From Variovorax sp. Sphag1AA (GTDB taxonomy: Bacteria > Pseudomonadota > Gammaproteobacteria > Burkholderiales > Burkholderiaceae_C), in the NCBI RefSeq assembly GCF_014192575.1, contig NZ_JACHYC010000002.1:868001-932000 (forward strand): a stretch of DNA of 64,000 nucleotides, in the 5' to 3' direction. This document shows, in pieces, positions 49,050-57,556 of this stretch (position 1 is the stretch's first letter; each line of letters opens with the position of its first letter). The notes beneath the pieces were generated by a model. It had not been told where the DNA came from. It saw only the letters and a program-made list of their open reading frames with translations, and did not search any database. The position numbers were made by a program, and so were the translations under genes.

Positions 49050-50834
49050 TCAGGCCACGAATTGGAGCGCCGCGAGTCGCGCATAGACCCCGTTCTGCGC
49101 AACCAAGCTGGAGTGGGTTCCTTGCTCGATGATCCCACCGTGATCGAGCACCACGATGCGATCGGCCTTTTGTACGGTCGCGAGTCGGTGGGCGATGACG
49201 ATCGTGGTACGCCCGGACATCGCCGATTCAAGGGCAGCCTGCACCATGCGTTCGCTTTCCGCATCGAGTGCGCTGGTGGCTTCGTCGAGCAGTAGCAGCG
49301 GAGGATTCTTCAGCATGGCGCGCGCGATCGCGATGCGTTGCCGCTGGCCGCCGGACAGCCGCACTCCGCGCTCGCCCAGGAACGTGTCGTATCCCTCGGG
49401 CAGGGCGCGCAGGAAGTCATCGGCGAAGGCTGCCTTTGCCGCCGCGCGGACTTCCTCGGCCGTCGCGTCTGGCCGGCCGTAGCGGATGTTCTCGAAGGCG
49501 GTCGCCGAGAAGATGACCGCATCCTGCGGGACGAGCCCGGTCCGTGTACGTAGCTCGTCGAGCGACAGCGCGCCGAGCGGAGCACCGTCCAGCGAGATGC
49601 TTCCTGACTGCGGATCGTAGTAGCGCAACAGCAGCTGGAACACCGTACTCTTGCCGGCCCCGCTGGAGCCGACCAGTGCCACGGTTTCGCCGGGCGCGAT
49701 CGTGAGGTCGAAATTGCGCAGCGCCGGAACGCCGGGGCGGGAAGGGTAGTGGAAGGTCACCGATTCGAAACGGACCGAGCTTCCTCCGTTGGAAACAGGC
49801 GCCTTGACGGGTGCGGCGGGTGATTCGATCACCGACCTCGCATGAAGCAGTTCCATCAGTCGCTCCGTCGCGCCAGCCGCGCGCAGCAGATCGCCGTAGA
49901 CCTCGCCGAGCACAGCCGCGGCGCTCGCCAGGATGATCACGTAGACCACGGTTTGTCCCAGGTGGCCGGCGGTGATGTCGCCGCGCAGCACCGCTTGCGT
50001 GCCCTGATAGAGCCCCCATAGCAGCGCGGCGGACGTCGCGATGATGATGAATGCGACGAGGATGGAGCGCGCCTTCGTGCGGCGTACGGCGGTGTGGAAT
50101 GCGCTGTCCGTCGACGCGTCGAAGCGGGCCGCTTCGCGCGCTTCCGCGGTATAGCTTTGGACGACCGGTATGGCGTTGAGCACTTCGGCTGCGATCGCGC
50201 TTGAGTCCGCCACGCGGTCCTGGCTGGCGCGCGACAGCTTGCGCACGCGCCGGCCGAACCACATGCTTGGCAGCACCACCAGCACGAGGATGCCTAGCAC
50301 CTGGATCATGACGTAGGGATTGGTCCAGACCAGCATTGCGAGCGCGCCCACGCCCATCACCGCGTTGCGCAGCCCCATGCTGAGCGACGAGCCGACGACG
50401 GTCTGCACCAGCGTCGTGTCGGCGGTCAGGCGTGAGAGCACTTCCCCAGTCTGCGTGGTTTCGAAGAAGACCGGACTCTGGCGCAGCACGTGTGCATAGA
50501 CGGCGTTGCGCAGGTCGGCCGTAACGCGCTCGCCGAGCCAACTCACGGTGTAGAACCGCGCCGCCGAGAAAAGCCCGAGCGCCACGGCGACGGCGAAGAG
50601 GGCGACGAAGTGTTCACGCAGCGCCATGGTCTGGGCACCCTTGTCGCTGGAGATCAGCCCGCCGTCGATGAGGCTTCGCAGCGCGATCGGGAAGACCAAC
50701 GTCGTGACGGCGGCAAGCACCAGAAATATCCCGGCCAGGATGATCTGGATGCGATACGGCCTAAGAAAGGGCGCCAGCCCGGACAGAGACTTCGGGGAGC
50801 CTTTGCCGGGCCGGGTGGAATCGGAGGAAGCCAT
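49050..50834 (-). CDS. ABC transporter, fused permease and ATPase (MsbA/ABCB type exporter)
   Basis: 594-residue half-exporter. Six membrane helices occupy residues about 30-320, followed by the nucleotide-binding domain with Walker A GSSGAGKST, signature LSGGQRQR, Walker B LLLDEATSALD and H-loop VIAHRLAT. As a homodimer it would export lipid or drug-like substrates; the substrate is unknown. Divergent from marR with a 75-base shared gap, so it may belong to the same multidrug response, but this is inference. Confidence 0.92.
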   Translation of the reverse strand: MASSDSTRPGKGSPKSLSGLAPFLRPYRIQIILAGIFLVLAAVTTLVFPIALRSLIDGGLISSDKGAQTMALREHFVALFAVAVALGLFSAARFYTVSWLGERVTADLRNAVYAHVLRQSPVFFETTQTGEVLSRLTADTTLVQTVVGSSLSMGLRNAVMGVGALAMLVWTNPYVMIQVLGILVLVVLPSMWFGRRVRKLSRASQDRVADSSAIAAEVLNAIPVVQSYTAEAREAARFDASTDSAFHTAVRRTKARSILVAFIIIATSAALLWGLYQGTQAVLRGDITAGHLGQTVVYVIILASAAAVLGEVYGDLLRAAGATERLMELLHARSVIESPAAPVKAPVSNGGSSVRFESVTFHYPSRPGVPALRNFDLTIAPGETVALVGSSGAGKSTVFQLLLRYYDPQSGSISLDGAPLGALSLDELRTRTGLVPQDAVIFSATAFENIRYGRPDATAEEVRAAAKAAFADDFLRALPEGYDTFLGERGVRLSGGQRQRIAIARAMLKNPPLLLLDEATSALDAESERMVQAALESAMSGRTTIVIAHRLATVQKADRIVVLDHGGIIEQGTHSSLVAQNGVYARLAALQFVA

Positions 50835-50874
50835 GGCGCGATTCTAGCTAACGCTTGCCCACTCAAAGGTCGCC

Positions 50875-50903
50875 TTGACAATAATTGCCGGGGCAACTAA
50901 TAT
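50875..50903 (+). promoter_or_regulatory. Sigma-70 promoter of marR with embedded operator
   Basis: TTGACA (50875-50880), a 17-base spacer and TAATAT (50898-50903) form a near-consensus promoter. Inside the spacer TTGCC-GG-GGCAA (50885-50896) is a perfect inverted repeat, a likely site for MarR autorepression. The predicted start falls on or next to the A of the marR ATG at 50910, implying a leaderless message. Confidence 0.75.
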
Positions 50904-50909
50904 TCAGAC

Positions 50910-51464
50910 ATGTCTGAGTCCAAGAGCCCCGAGTACACGCTGGCAGAGTCGCCTTCCGGCGAGCCGCGCGCCGTCAAGGCGTTCTACAAGGCCGAAAACT
51001 ACCGTTCGGAAGACAGCATCGGCTACCTGATGCGCCGAATCATGACGGCGGTTGGCCAGTCCGTGGAATCGCTGATGTGCGAGCCTGGCAGCCCGACCTA
51101 CCCGCAATGGGTGCCGCTGCACAAGCTTCATATGGGGCAGGCCACCACCGTGGCCGAACTGGCGCGCGAGTGCGAACTCGACACCGGCGCCATGACCCGC
51201 CTTCTGGACCGTCTCGAGGCCAAAGGTCTCTGCCGCCGCGTTCGCTCGGTGTCCGACCGCCGAGTCGTCAACATCGAACTCACGGACGAAGGTCGTGCCG
51301 CCGCCAAACAAGTACCGCATTTGCTCTGCCGCGTGCAGAACGAGCACCTCGCCGGATTTTCCGACGAGGAATGGGAGCAGCTGAAGAGCTATCTGCGCCG
51401 CATTCTTGATAACGCTCAGGCCATCTCGGCCCGAAAAGAAAAAAATGACTCATCTTCTTCCTGA
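50910..51464 (+). CDS. MarR family transcriptional regulator
   Basis: 184-residue winged-helix regulator. The DNA-binding part is residues about 75-125: ATTVAELARECELDTGAMTR then LLDRLEAKGLCRRVRSVSDRR, with the wing RVVNIELTDEG. N-terminal polar extension of about 30 residues. Probably represses its own operon and the downstream efflux genes through the palindrome in its promoter. Its last 20 bases overlap the start of the outer-membrane factor gene. Confidence 0.94.
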   Translation: MSESKSPEYTLAESPSGEPRAVKAFYKAENYRSEDSIGYLMRRIMTAVGQSVESLMCEPGSPTYPQWVPLHKLHMGQATTVAELARECELDTGAMTRLLDRLEAKGLCRRVRSVSDRRVVNIELTDEGRAAAKQVPHLLCRVQNEHLAGFSDEEWEQLKSYLRRILDNAQAISARKEKNDSSSS

Positions 51465-52935
51465 AGGCGCGTTGCGCCGAACCACTGCAGTCGCGACCGC
51501 CGTGTTCGCCCTGGCGTTGGCCGGATGTGCCGACATGGGCAGCATTTCGTCGCAGGCCAAGCTGCGTGATGCCGACTCGCTCGGCCTCACGGCCCCGGCG
51601 TCGCAGCCTGCAGCCGCACCTGCTGCTCCGGCGCTCGACAGCCAATGGTGGCTTGCCTTTGGAGATGCCCAGCTGAATGGGTTGATCGCGCAGGCGCTGG
51701 AAGGCAATCCGAATCTGCAGGTCGCCCGCGCGCGGCTCGCACGCGCGCAGGCAGCTGTGACCGTGGCCCAGGCCAATGACAAGCCGCAGATCAGCGGTTC
51801 GCTCGACCTCACGCGCCAGAAGTTTTCCAACAACTACATCTACCCGGCACCGCTTGGCGGTTCGATCCAGGAGGTCGGCACGTTGCAGATCTCTGGCAGC
51901 TGGGAGCTCGACTTCTTCGGCAAGAACCGCACTGCGATCGAGTCCGCCATCGGCAGCGCCAACGCCGCCGCCGCGGATGCCGATGCGGCACGCGTGCTTC
52001 TTGCCAGCAACGTCGCGCGCGGCTATGTGCAGTGGGCACGTCTGCAGGATCGCCTTGCCGTTTCGAACCGCACGCTCGCGCAGCGCGAAGAGACCTTCAA
52101 GCTCGTGCGCGACCGCGTTTCCGCCGGGCTCGACACTCGCCTGCAGTTGAAGCAGAGCGAAGGCGGCCTGCCCGAGGCGCGCCAGCAGATCGAGGCGCTC
52201 AAGGAACAGATCGAGATCGCGCAGCATGCGCTCGATGCCCTCGTTGCCAAGCCGAACGCCACGCAGGGCCTCGTTCCGCCGGTGCTCGCCAACATGAAGC
52301 CGATCGCGCTTCAATCGACGATCCCGGCCGACCTGTTGGGCCGGCGCGCCGATATCGCGGCTGCGCGCTGGCGCGTGGAAGCCGCCACCAGCGACGTGGC
52401 GAATGCCAAGACGCTCTTCTATCCCAATGTCAATCTCGTGGCTTTCGCCGGCCTGCAGAGCATCGGTTTCGACAACCTGTTGAAGTCCGCCAGTCAGGAG
52501 TGGGGCGTCGGTCCTGCGGTGCGCCTGCCGATCTTCGAAGGTGGTCGCCTGCGCGCCAACCTGCGCGGCAAGTCGGCCGACCTCGATACCGCGGTCGAGA
52601 GCTACAACGCGACCGTGGTCGATGCGGTGCGCGACGTCGCGGACCAGATCTCCAGCGTGCAGTCGGTCGCGCGTCAGCAAGTGCAGCAGCGCGAGGCGCA
52701 AGATGCTGCGGAAGCCGCGTATGACATCGCGGTGCAGCGCTACAGCGCTGGCCTCGGCACCTACCTCGACGTGCTCACGGCCGAAGTCACCGTGCTGGCA
52801 CAGCGGCGCGATAGCGTGGACCTCGCTGCACGCGCCCTCGATTCGCAGGTCGGCCTTGCACGCGCCCTGGGTGGCGGCTGGCAACCTGAAGACACAAAGA
52901 CCGCTGCGGCCGGCTCCGCCACCGCGCACAACTGA
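51445..52935 (+). CDS. Efflux outer membrane lipoprotein, NodT/OprM family
   Basis: 496-residue TolC-like channel protein. The N-terminus has a lipoprotein signal with lipobox LAGC (Cys about residue 28). Two repeated OEP domains follow, including WWLAFGDAQLNGLIAQALEGNPNL and a C-terminal YSAGLGTYLDVLTAEVTVL. It would be the outer-membrane exit for the EmrA/EmrB pump encoded next. ATG 51445 overlaps marR by 20 bases. Confidence 0.95.
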   Translation: MTHLLPEGALRRTTAVATAVFALALAGCADMGSISSQAKLRDADSLGLTAPASQPAAAPAAPALDSQWWLAFGDAQLNGLIAQALEGNPNLQVARARLARAQAAVTVAQANDKPQISGSLDLTRQKFSNNYIYPAPLGGSIQEVGTLQISGSWELDFFGKNRTAIESAIGSANAAAADADAARVLLASNVARGYVQWARLQDRLAVSNRTLAQREETFKLVRDRVSAGLDTRLQLKQSEGGLPEARQQIEALKEQIEIAQHALDALVAKPNATQGLVPPVLANMKPIALQSTIPADLLGRRADIAAARWRVEAATSDVANAKTLFYPNVNLVAFAGLQSIGFDNLLKSASQEWGVGPAVRLPIFEGGRLRANLRGKSADLDTAVESYNATVVDAVRDVADQISSVQSVARQQVQQREAQDAAEAAYDIAVQRYSAGLGTYLDVLTAEVTVLAQRRDSVDLAARALDSQVGLARALGGGWQPEDTKTAAAGSATAHN

Positions 52936-52964
52936 ATATCGTTTCGTAATCGAAAGACATCGCC

Positions 52965-54278
52965 ATGGAAAACAACAACGCCGCCAACCCTGCCGCTCCG
53001 GCTGGAGCCGCAGCAGAAGCACAGGGTTCTAACAACAAGCGTCGCCGCGCACTGACCGCGCTGGCCGCGGCCGTCGTGGTCGTGGGCGCCGGCTGGGGCG
53101 GGTATGAATGGCTGGTCGCTAGCCACTACGAGTCGACCGACAACGCCTACGTGCAGGGCAACGTCATCCAGATCACGCCGCAGATCGGCGGCACGGTGAT
53201 GGCGATCAACGCCGACGACACCGACTTCGTGAAGGCCGGGCAGCCACTGGTGCAGCTCGATCCTTCCGACGCCCGCGTGGCGTTCGAACAGGCTGAGGCA
53301 GCGCTGGCCCAGGCGGTTCGCCAGGTCCGCACGCTTTACGTCAACAACGCATCGCTGGCGGCGCAGGTTTCGCTGAAGCAGGCCGACATCGTCCGCGCGC
53401 AAAGCGACATCGCTCGTGCGCAGGATGACCTGAAGCGCCGTCAGGCGCTCGCAGGCGGCGGAGCAGTGTCGAAAGAAGAGCTGAATCACTCCGAAACCGC
53501 GCTGGCCAACGCCAAGAGCGCGCTGGCAGCCGCACAGGCGGGCGCACTCGCCGCGCGCGAGCAACTGTCGAGCAACCAGTCCCTCACCGAAGGCACGAGC
53601 GTCGATCAGCACCCGAGCGTGCAGGCCGCCGCCGCCAAAGTGCGCGAAGCCTTCCTCGCGATGCAACGTGTCGGGATGCCCGCGCCGGTTGACGGTTACG
53701 TCGCCAAGCGCACTGTGCAGCTCGGCCAGCGCGTGAGTGCCGGCACGCCGATGATGTCGATCGTGCCGCTCAACCAGCTCTGGGTCGATGCCAACTTCAA
53801 GGAAGTGCAACTGCGCAACATCCGCATCGGCCAGCCGGTGAAGCTCACCGCCGACCTGTACGGCAAGAAGGTCGAATACACCGGCCATGTGCAGGGCCTC
53901 GGCGTCGGCACCGGTGCGGCCTTCGCGCTGCTGCCGGCGCAGAACGCGACCGGCAACTGGATCAAGGTGGTGCAGCGTGTGCCGGTGCGCATCGCGCTCG
54001 ACCCGGAACAGCTCAAGGCCAACCCGCTGCGCGTGGGCCTGTCGATGGACGCCGAGATCGACGTTCGCGACAAGGACGGCAAGATGCTCGCCGATGCGCC
54101 GCGCGGCGACGCAGCCACGGCGCAGACGCAGGTCTACAGCAAGCTCGAACTCGGCGCCGATGCCGAAGTGGCGCGCATCATCGCTGCCAACATCGGTCAT
54201 GACGTTCCGCAGAAGGCGCCTGCTGCGAACGGCACCAAGCCGGCCGCCCCGGCCTCTTCGCCGGCCCAACCCGGTTGA
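52965..54278 (+). CDS. emrA: Membrane fusion protein, HlyD/EmrA family
   Basis: 437-residue periplasmic adaptor. One N-terminal membrane helix (about residues 28-47) is followed by the lipoyl half-motif VQGNVIQITPQIGGTV, a long coiled-coil hairpin (residues about 95-210, rich in Ala/Gln), the second lipoyl half (APVDGYVAKRTVQLGQRVSAG) and the beta-barrel (WVDANFKEVQLRNIRIGQ). Bridges the EmrB pump and the outer-membrane factor. Confidence 0.95.
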   Translation: MENNNAANPAAPAGAAAEAQGSNNKRRRALTALAAAVVVVGAGWGGYEWLVASHYESTDNAYVQGNVIQITPQIGGTVMAINADDTDFVKAGQPLVQLDPSDARVAFEQAEAALAQAVRQVRTLYVNNASLAAQVSLKQADIVRAQSDIARAQDDLKRRQALAGGGAVSKEELNHSETALANAKSALAAAQAGALAAREQLSSNQSLTEGTSVDQHPSVQAAAAKVREAFLAMQRVGMPAPVDGYVAKRTVQLGQRVSAGTPMMSIVPLNQLWVDANFKEVQLRNIRIGQPVKLTADLYGKKVEYTGHVQGLGVGTGAAFALLPAQNATGNWIKVVQRVPVRIALDPEQLKANPLRVGLSMDAEIDVRDKDGKMLADAPRGDAATAQTQVYSKLELGADAEVARIIAANIGHDVPQKAPAANGTKPAAPASSPAQPG

Positions 54279-54295
54279 TCGATCGGGTTCGCGCA

Positions 54296-55855
54296 ATGTC
54301 GAACGCCGCTGCACCGCAGCCGCTTCCGCCGCTCGAAGGTTCCGCACGCTTGTGGGGGACCATCGCGCTGTCGGCCGCGACCTTCATGAACGTGCTGGAC
54401 ACCTCGATCGCGAACGTGTCGCTGCCGGCGATTTCCGGCGACCTCGGTGTGAGCTCCACGCAGGGCACCTGGGTCATCACCAGCTTCGCGGTGTCCAACG
54501 CCATTGCGGTGCCGCTCACGGGCTGGCTCACGCAGCGCTTCGGGCAGGTGCGCCTGTTTATGGCGAGCGTGTTGCTCTTCATCATCAGCTCGTGGCTGTG
54601 CGGTCTCGCGCCCAACATGACGATGCTGATCGCCTTCCGTGCGCTGCAGGGCTTCGTCGCGGGGCCGATGATCCCGTTGTCGCAGACGCTGCTGCTGTCG
54701 AGCTATCCGCGCGCCAAAGCGGGCCTGGCCATGGCGATGTGGTCGATGACCACGCTGGTTGCGCCGGTGATGGGGCCGCTGCTCGGCGGTTGGATCACCG
54801 ACAACATCTCGTGGCCGTGGATCTTCTACATCAACATTCCCGTGGGTCTTCTGGCGGCCGGCATCACGTGGGGTATCTACCACAAGCGTGAGAGCGCGAC
54901 GCGCAAGGTGCCCATCGACGGCATCGGACTTGCGTTGCTGGTCCTGTGGGTGGGTTCGCTGCAGCTCATGCTCGACAAGGGCAAGGAGCTCGACTGGTTC
55001 CACTCGCCCGAGATCGTGACGCTGGCTGTGGTTGCGAGCGTGGGCTTCGCCTTCTTCCTGGTCTGGGAGCTCACCGACAAGCATCCGGTGGTTGATCTGT
55101 CGCTGTTCAAGCGCCGCAACTTCTGGTCGGGCGCGTTCGCGACCGCGGTGGCCTATGGGCTCTTCTTCGGCAACGTGGTGATCCTGCCGCTGTGGCTGCA
55201 GCAGTTCATGGGTTACACCGCCACGCAGGCGGGGATGATCATGGCGCCGGTGGGGCTGCTGGCGATCTTCTTCTCGCCGATCGTTGGCATGACGGTGGGG
55301 AAGGTCGATCCGCGCCGCTATGCGACGTTCTCGTTCCTGGTCTTCGCGCTGGTGTTGTGGATGCGTTCCAACTTCAACACCCAGGCGGACTTCTGGACGA
55401 TCATGATCCCGACGGTCATCCAGGGCGTTGCGATGGCGTTCTTCTTCATTCCGCTGGTGACGATCACGCTGTCGGGCCTCACGCCGGACCGCATCCCCGC
55501 CGCATCGGGCCTGTCGAACTTCCTGCGCATTACCGCGGGCGCCATTGGCACCTCGACGGCGACCACGCTGTGGGAGAACAGGGCGGCGCTGCATCACGCG
55601 CAGCTCGTCGAAGCGGTGAACCAGGGCAGCTCGGCCGCGACGGGCGCCATGGCCAACCTGGGCGGTGCCGGCTTCTCGGCCGAGCAGGTGCTGGGTCAGA
55701 TCAATCGCCTGGTCGACCAGCAGGCCTTCATGCTCGCATCGAGCGATGTGTTCTACGGCTCTGCCGTGCTATTCCTGCTGCTGATTCCGCTGGTATGGCT
55801 GGCAAAGCCAGCGCGCGGAGGCGGATCTTCGGACGCCGCAGCCGGCGCGCACTGA
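54296..55855 (+). CDS. emrB: Multidrug efflux MFS transporter, DHA2/EmrB family
   Basis: 519-residue inner-membrane proton-drug antiporter with about 14 helices. The family motifs are seen: NVLDTSIANVSLPAISGDLG in helix 1, GWLTQRFGQVRLF in loop 2-3 and PVMGPLLGGWITDN (motif C). The first Met (54296) is favoured over an in-frame TTG at 54275 that overlaps emrA. It is followed by a strong terminator, closing the marR operon. Confidence 0.95.
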   Translation: MSNAAAPQPLPPLEGSARLWGTIALSAATFMNVLDTSIANVSLPAISGDLGVSSTQGTWVITSFAVSNAIAVPLTGWLTQRFGQVRLFMASVLLFIISSWLCGLAPNMTMLIAFRALQGFVAGPMIPLSQTLLLSSYPRAKAGLAMAMWSMTTLVAPVMGPLLGGWITDNISWPWIFYINIPVGLLAAGITWGIYHKRESATRKVPIDGIGLALLVLWVGSLQLMLDKGKELDWFHSPEIVTLAVVASVGFAFFLVWELTDKHPVVDLSLFKRRNFWSGAFATAVAYGLFFGNVVILPLWLQQFMGYTATQAGMIMAPVGLLAIFFSPIVGMTVGKVDPRRYATFSFLVFALVLWMRSNFNTQADFWTIMIPTVIQGVAMAFFFIPLVTITLSGLTPDRIPAASGLSNFLRITAGAIGTSTATTLWENRAALHHAQLVEAVNQGSSAATGAMANLGGAGFSAEQVLGQINRLVDQQAFMLASSDVFYGSAVLFLLLIPLVWLAKPARGGGSSDAAAGAH

Positions 55856-55874
55856 TTCGGCGCATCCGACCATC

Positions 55875-55901
55875 AAAGGGCCGCTCACGCGGCCCTTTTT
55901 T
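55875..55901 (+). terminator. Intrinsic terminator of the marR-emrB operon
   Basis: AAAGGGCCGC (55875-55884), loop TCAC, GCGGCCCTTT (55889-55898), then T to 55901. A perfect stem followed by a T-run, about 20 bases after emrB. Confidence 0.93.
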
Positions 55902-56043
55902 CGTGGGGCGAGCGTAGCTAGGCATTTGCCCCAGTAGGCAGCTTCGTTACCTCTGCGAACAATGCGGACGCGCAGCCATGGTGGCGCGCTCAGATGGACC
56001 GCATGACCGACTTTCCCCGCCAGCAAGAAGGTGACCGCGCGAG

Positions 56044-56814
56044 ATGACCGACATCATTCTCGAAACGCACCAGCTCACCAAGGAATTCAAGGGCTTTACC
56101 GCAGTCAGCAAGGTTGATCTGTCGGTCGTTCGCGGATCCATCCATGCCTTGATCGGACCCAACGGTGCCGGCAAGACGACCTGCTTCAACCTGCTGACCA
56201 AATTCCTCGAGCCGACCTCGGGCACGATCCTGTTCAACGGCACGGACATCACGAGCGAACGGCCGGCGCAGATCGCGCGCCGCGGCATCATCCGCTCGTT
56301 CCAGATCTCGGCGGTCTTCCCGCACCTGACGCTGCTGGAGAACGTGCGCCTCGGACTGCAGCGCGCGCTCGGCACCTCGTACCACTTCTGGAAGAGCGAG
56401 AAATCGCTGACGCCGCTCAACGCGCGGGCGCGCGAACTGCTCGCGCAGGTCGGCCTGGAAGATCTCGCCGACGAGCTCACGGTCAACCTGCCGTACGGCC
56501 GCAAGCGCGCGCTCGAAATCGCGACCACACTCGCGATGGAACCTGAACTGATGCTGCTCGACGAGCCTACGCAGGGCATGGGCCATGAAGACGTGCATCG
56601 CGTTGCAGATCTCATCAAGCGCGTCTCGGCTGGCCGCACCATCCTCATGGTCGAGCACAACATGAGCGTGGTCTCGACGATCGCCGACACGATCACCGTG
56701 CTCCAGCGCGGTGCGGTGCTGGCCGAAGGGCCTTACGCCGAGGTCTCCCGCAACCCGCAGGTGATGGAAGCCTACATGGGCACCACCGAAGGCCAACTGC
56801 AGGGAGCCCACTGA
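56044..56814 (+). CDS. livG: Branched-chain amino acid ABC transporter ATPase, LivG type
   Basis: 256-residue ATPase. Walker A GPNGAGKTT, signature LPYGRKRALEIA (the LivG-type LSYGxxR variant), Walker B LMLLDEPTQGM and H-loop MVEHNMSV. Pairs with LivF to energise the LivH/LivM permeases. It overlaps livF by one base. A short open frame (55994-56047) overlaps its ATG. Confidence 0.94.
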   Translation: MTDIILETHQLTKEFKGFTAVSKVDLSVVRGSIHALIGPNGAGKTTCFNLLTKFLEPTSGTILFNGTDITSERPAQIARRGIIRSFQISAVFPHLTLLENVRLGLQRALGTSYHFWKSEKSLTPLNARARELLAQVGLEDLADELTVNLPYGRKRALEIATTLAMEPELMLLDEPTQGMGHEDVHRVADLIKRVSAGRTILMVEHNMSVVSTIADTITVLQRGAVLAEGPYAEVSRNPQVMEAYMGTTEGQLQGAH

Positions 56815-57524
56815 TGGCGGTTCCTGCACTCGAAATCAGCGGCCTGCAGGCCTGGTACGGCGAGTCGCACGTACTGCACGGCGTCGACATGGTCGTGCAG
56901 CCGGGCGAGGTCGTCACGCTGCTCGGCCGCAACGGCGCAGGGCGCACCACGACGATGCGCGCGATCCTCGGATTGACCGGTGCGCGCAAGGGCAGCATCA
57001 AGGTCAACGGCAACGAGACGATCCATCTGCCGACGCATCGCATCGCGCACTTCGGCATAGGCTACTGCCCGGAAGAGCGCGGCATCTTCGCGAGCCTGTC
57101 ATGCGAAGAGAACCTGATGCTCCCGCCTCCGTTGAAGGGCGGCGACAAGGGCATGTCGGTGGACGAGATCTACGCGATGTTCCCCAATCTCGCCGAGCGC
57201 AGGCACAGCCAGGGCACGCGCCTGTCGGGCGGCGAACAGCAGATGCTCGCCGTCGGCCGCATCCTGCGTACGGGCGCCAAGCTGCTCCTGCTCGACGAAA
57301 TCTCCGAAGGTCTGGCGCCGGTCATCGTGCAGGCGCTGGCGCGAATGATCCACACCCTGCGCGGCAAGGGTTACACCGTGGTGATGGTGGAGCAGAACTT
57401 CCGCTTCGCCGCGCCGCTCGCCGATCGTTTCTACGTGATGGAGCACGGCCGAATGGTCGAGGCTTTCAGCGCCGCCGAACTCGACGCCAAGATGCCGGTG
57501 CTCAACGAGCTGCTGGGCGTCTGA
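56814..57524 (+). CDS. livF: Branched-chain amino acid ABC transporter ATPase, LivF type
   Basis: 236-residue ATPase. The Walker A loop reads GRNGAGRTT, so the usual invariant lysine is arginine; signature LSGGEQQML, Walker B LLLLDEISEGL and H-loop MVEQNFRF are normal. Such Arg variants do occur in LivF of this bacterial group as I recall; LivG supplies a normal site. ATG shares one base with the livG stop. Confidence 0.93.
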   Translation: MAVPALEISGLQAWYGESHVLHGVDMVVQPGEVVTLLGRNGAGRTTTMRAILGLTGARKGSIKVNGNETIHLPTHRIAHFGIGYCPEERGIFASLSCEENLMLPPPLKGGDKGMSVDEIYAMFPNLAERRHSQGTRLSGGEQQMLAVGRILRTGAKLLLLDEISEGLAPVIVQALARMIHTLRGKGYTVVMVEQNFRFAAPLADRFYVMEHGRMVEAFSAAELDAKMPVLNELLGV

Positions 57525-57556
57525 TTCCCCAACTTTTTGACTGGATGGAGCAAAGC

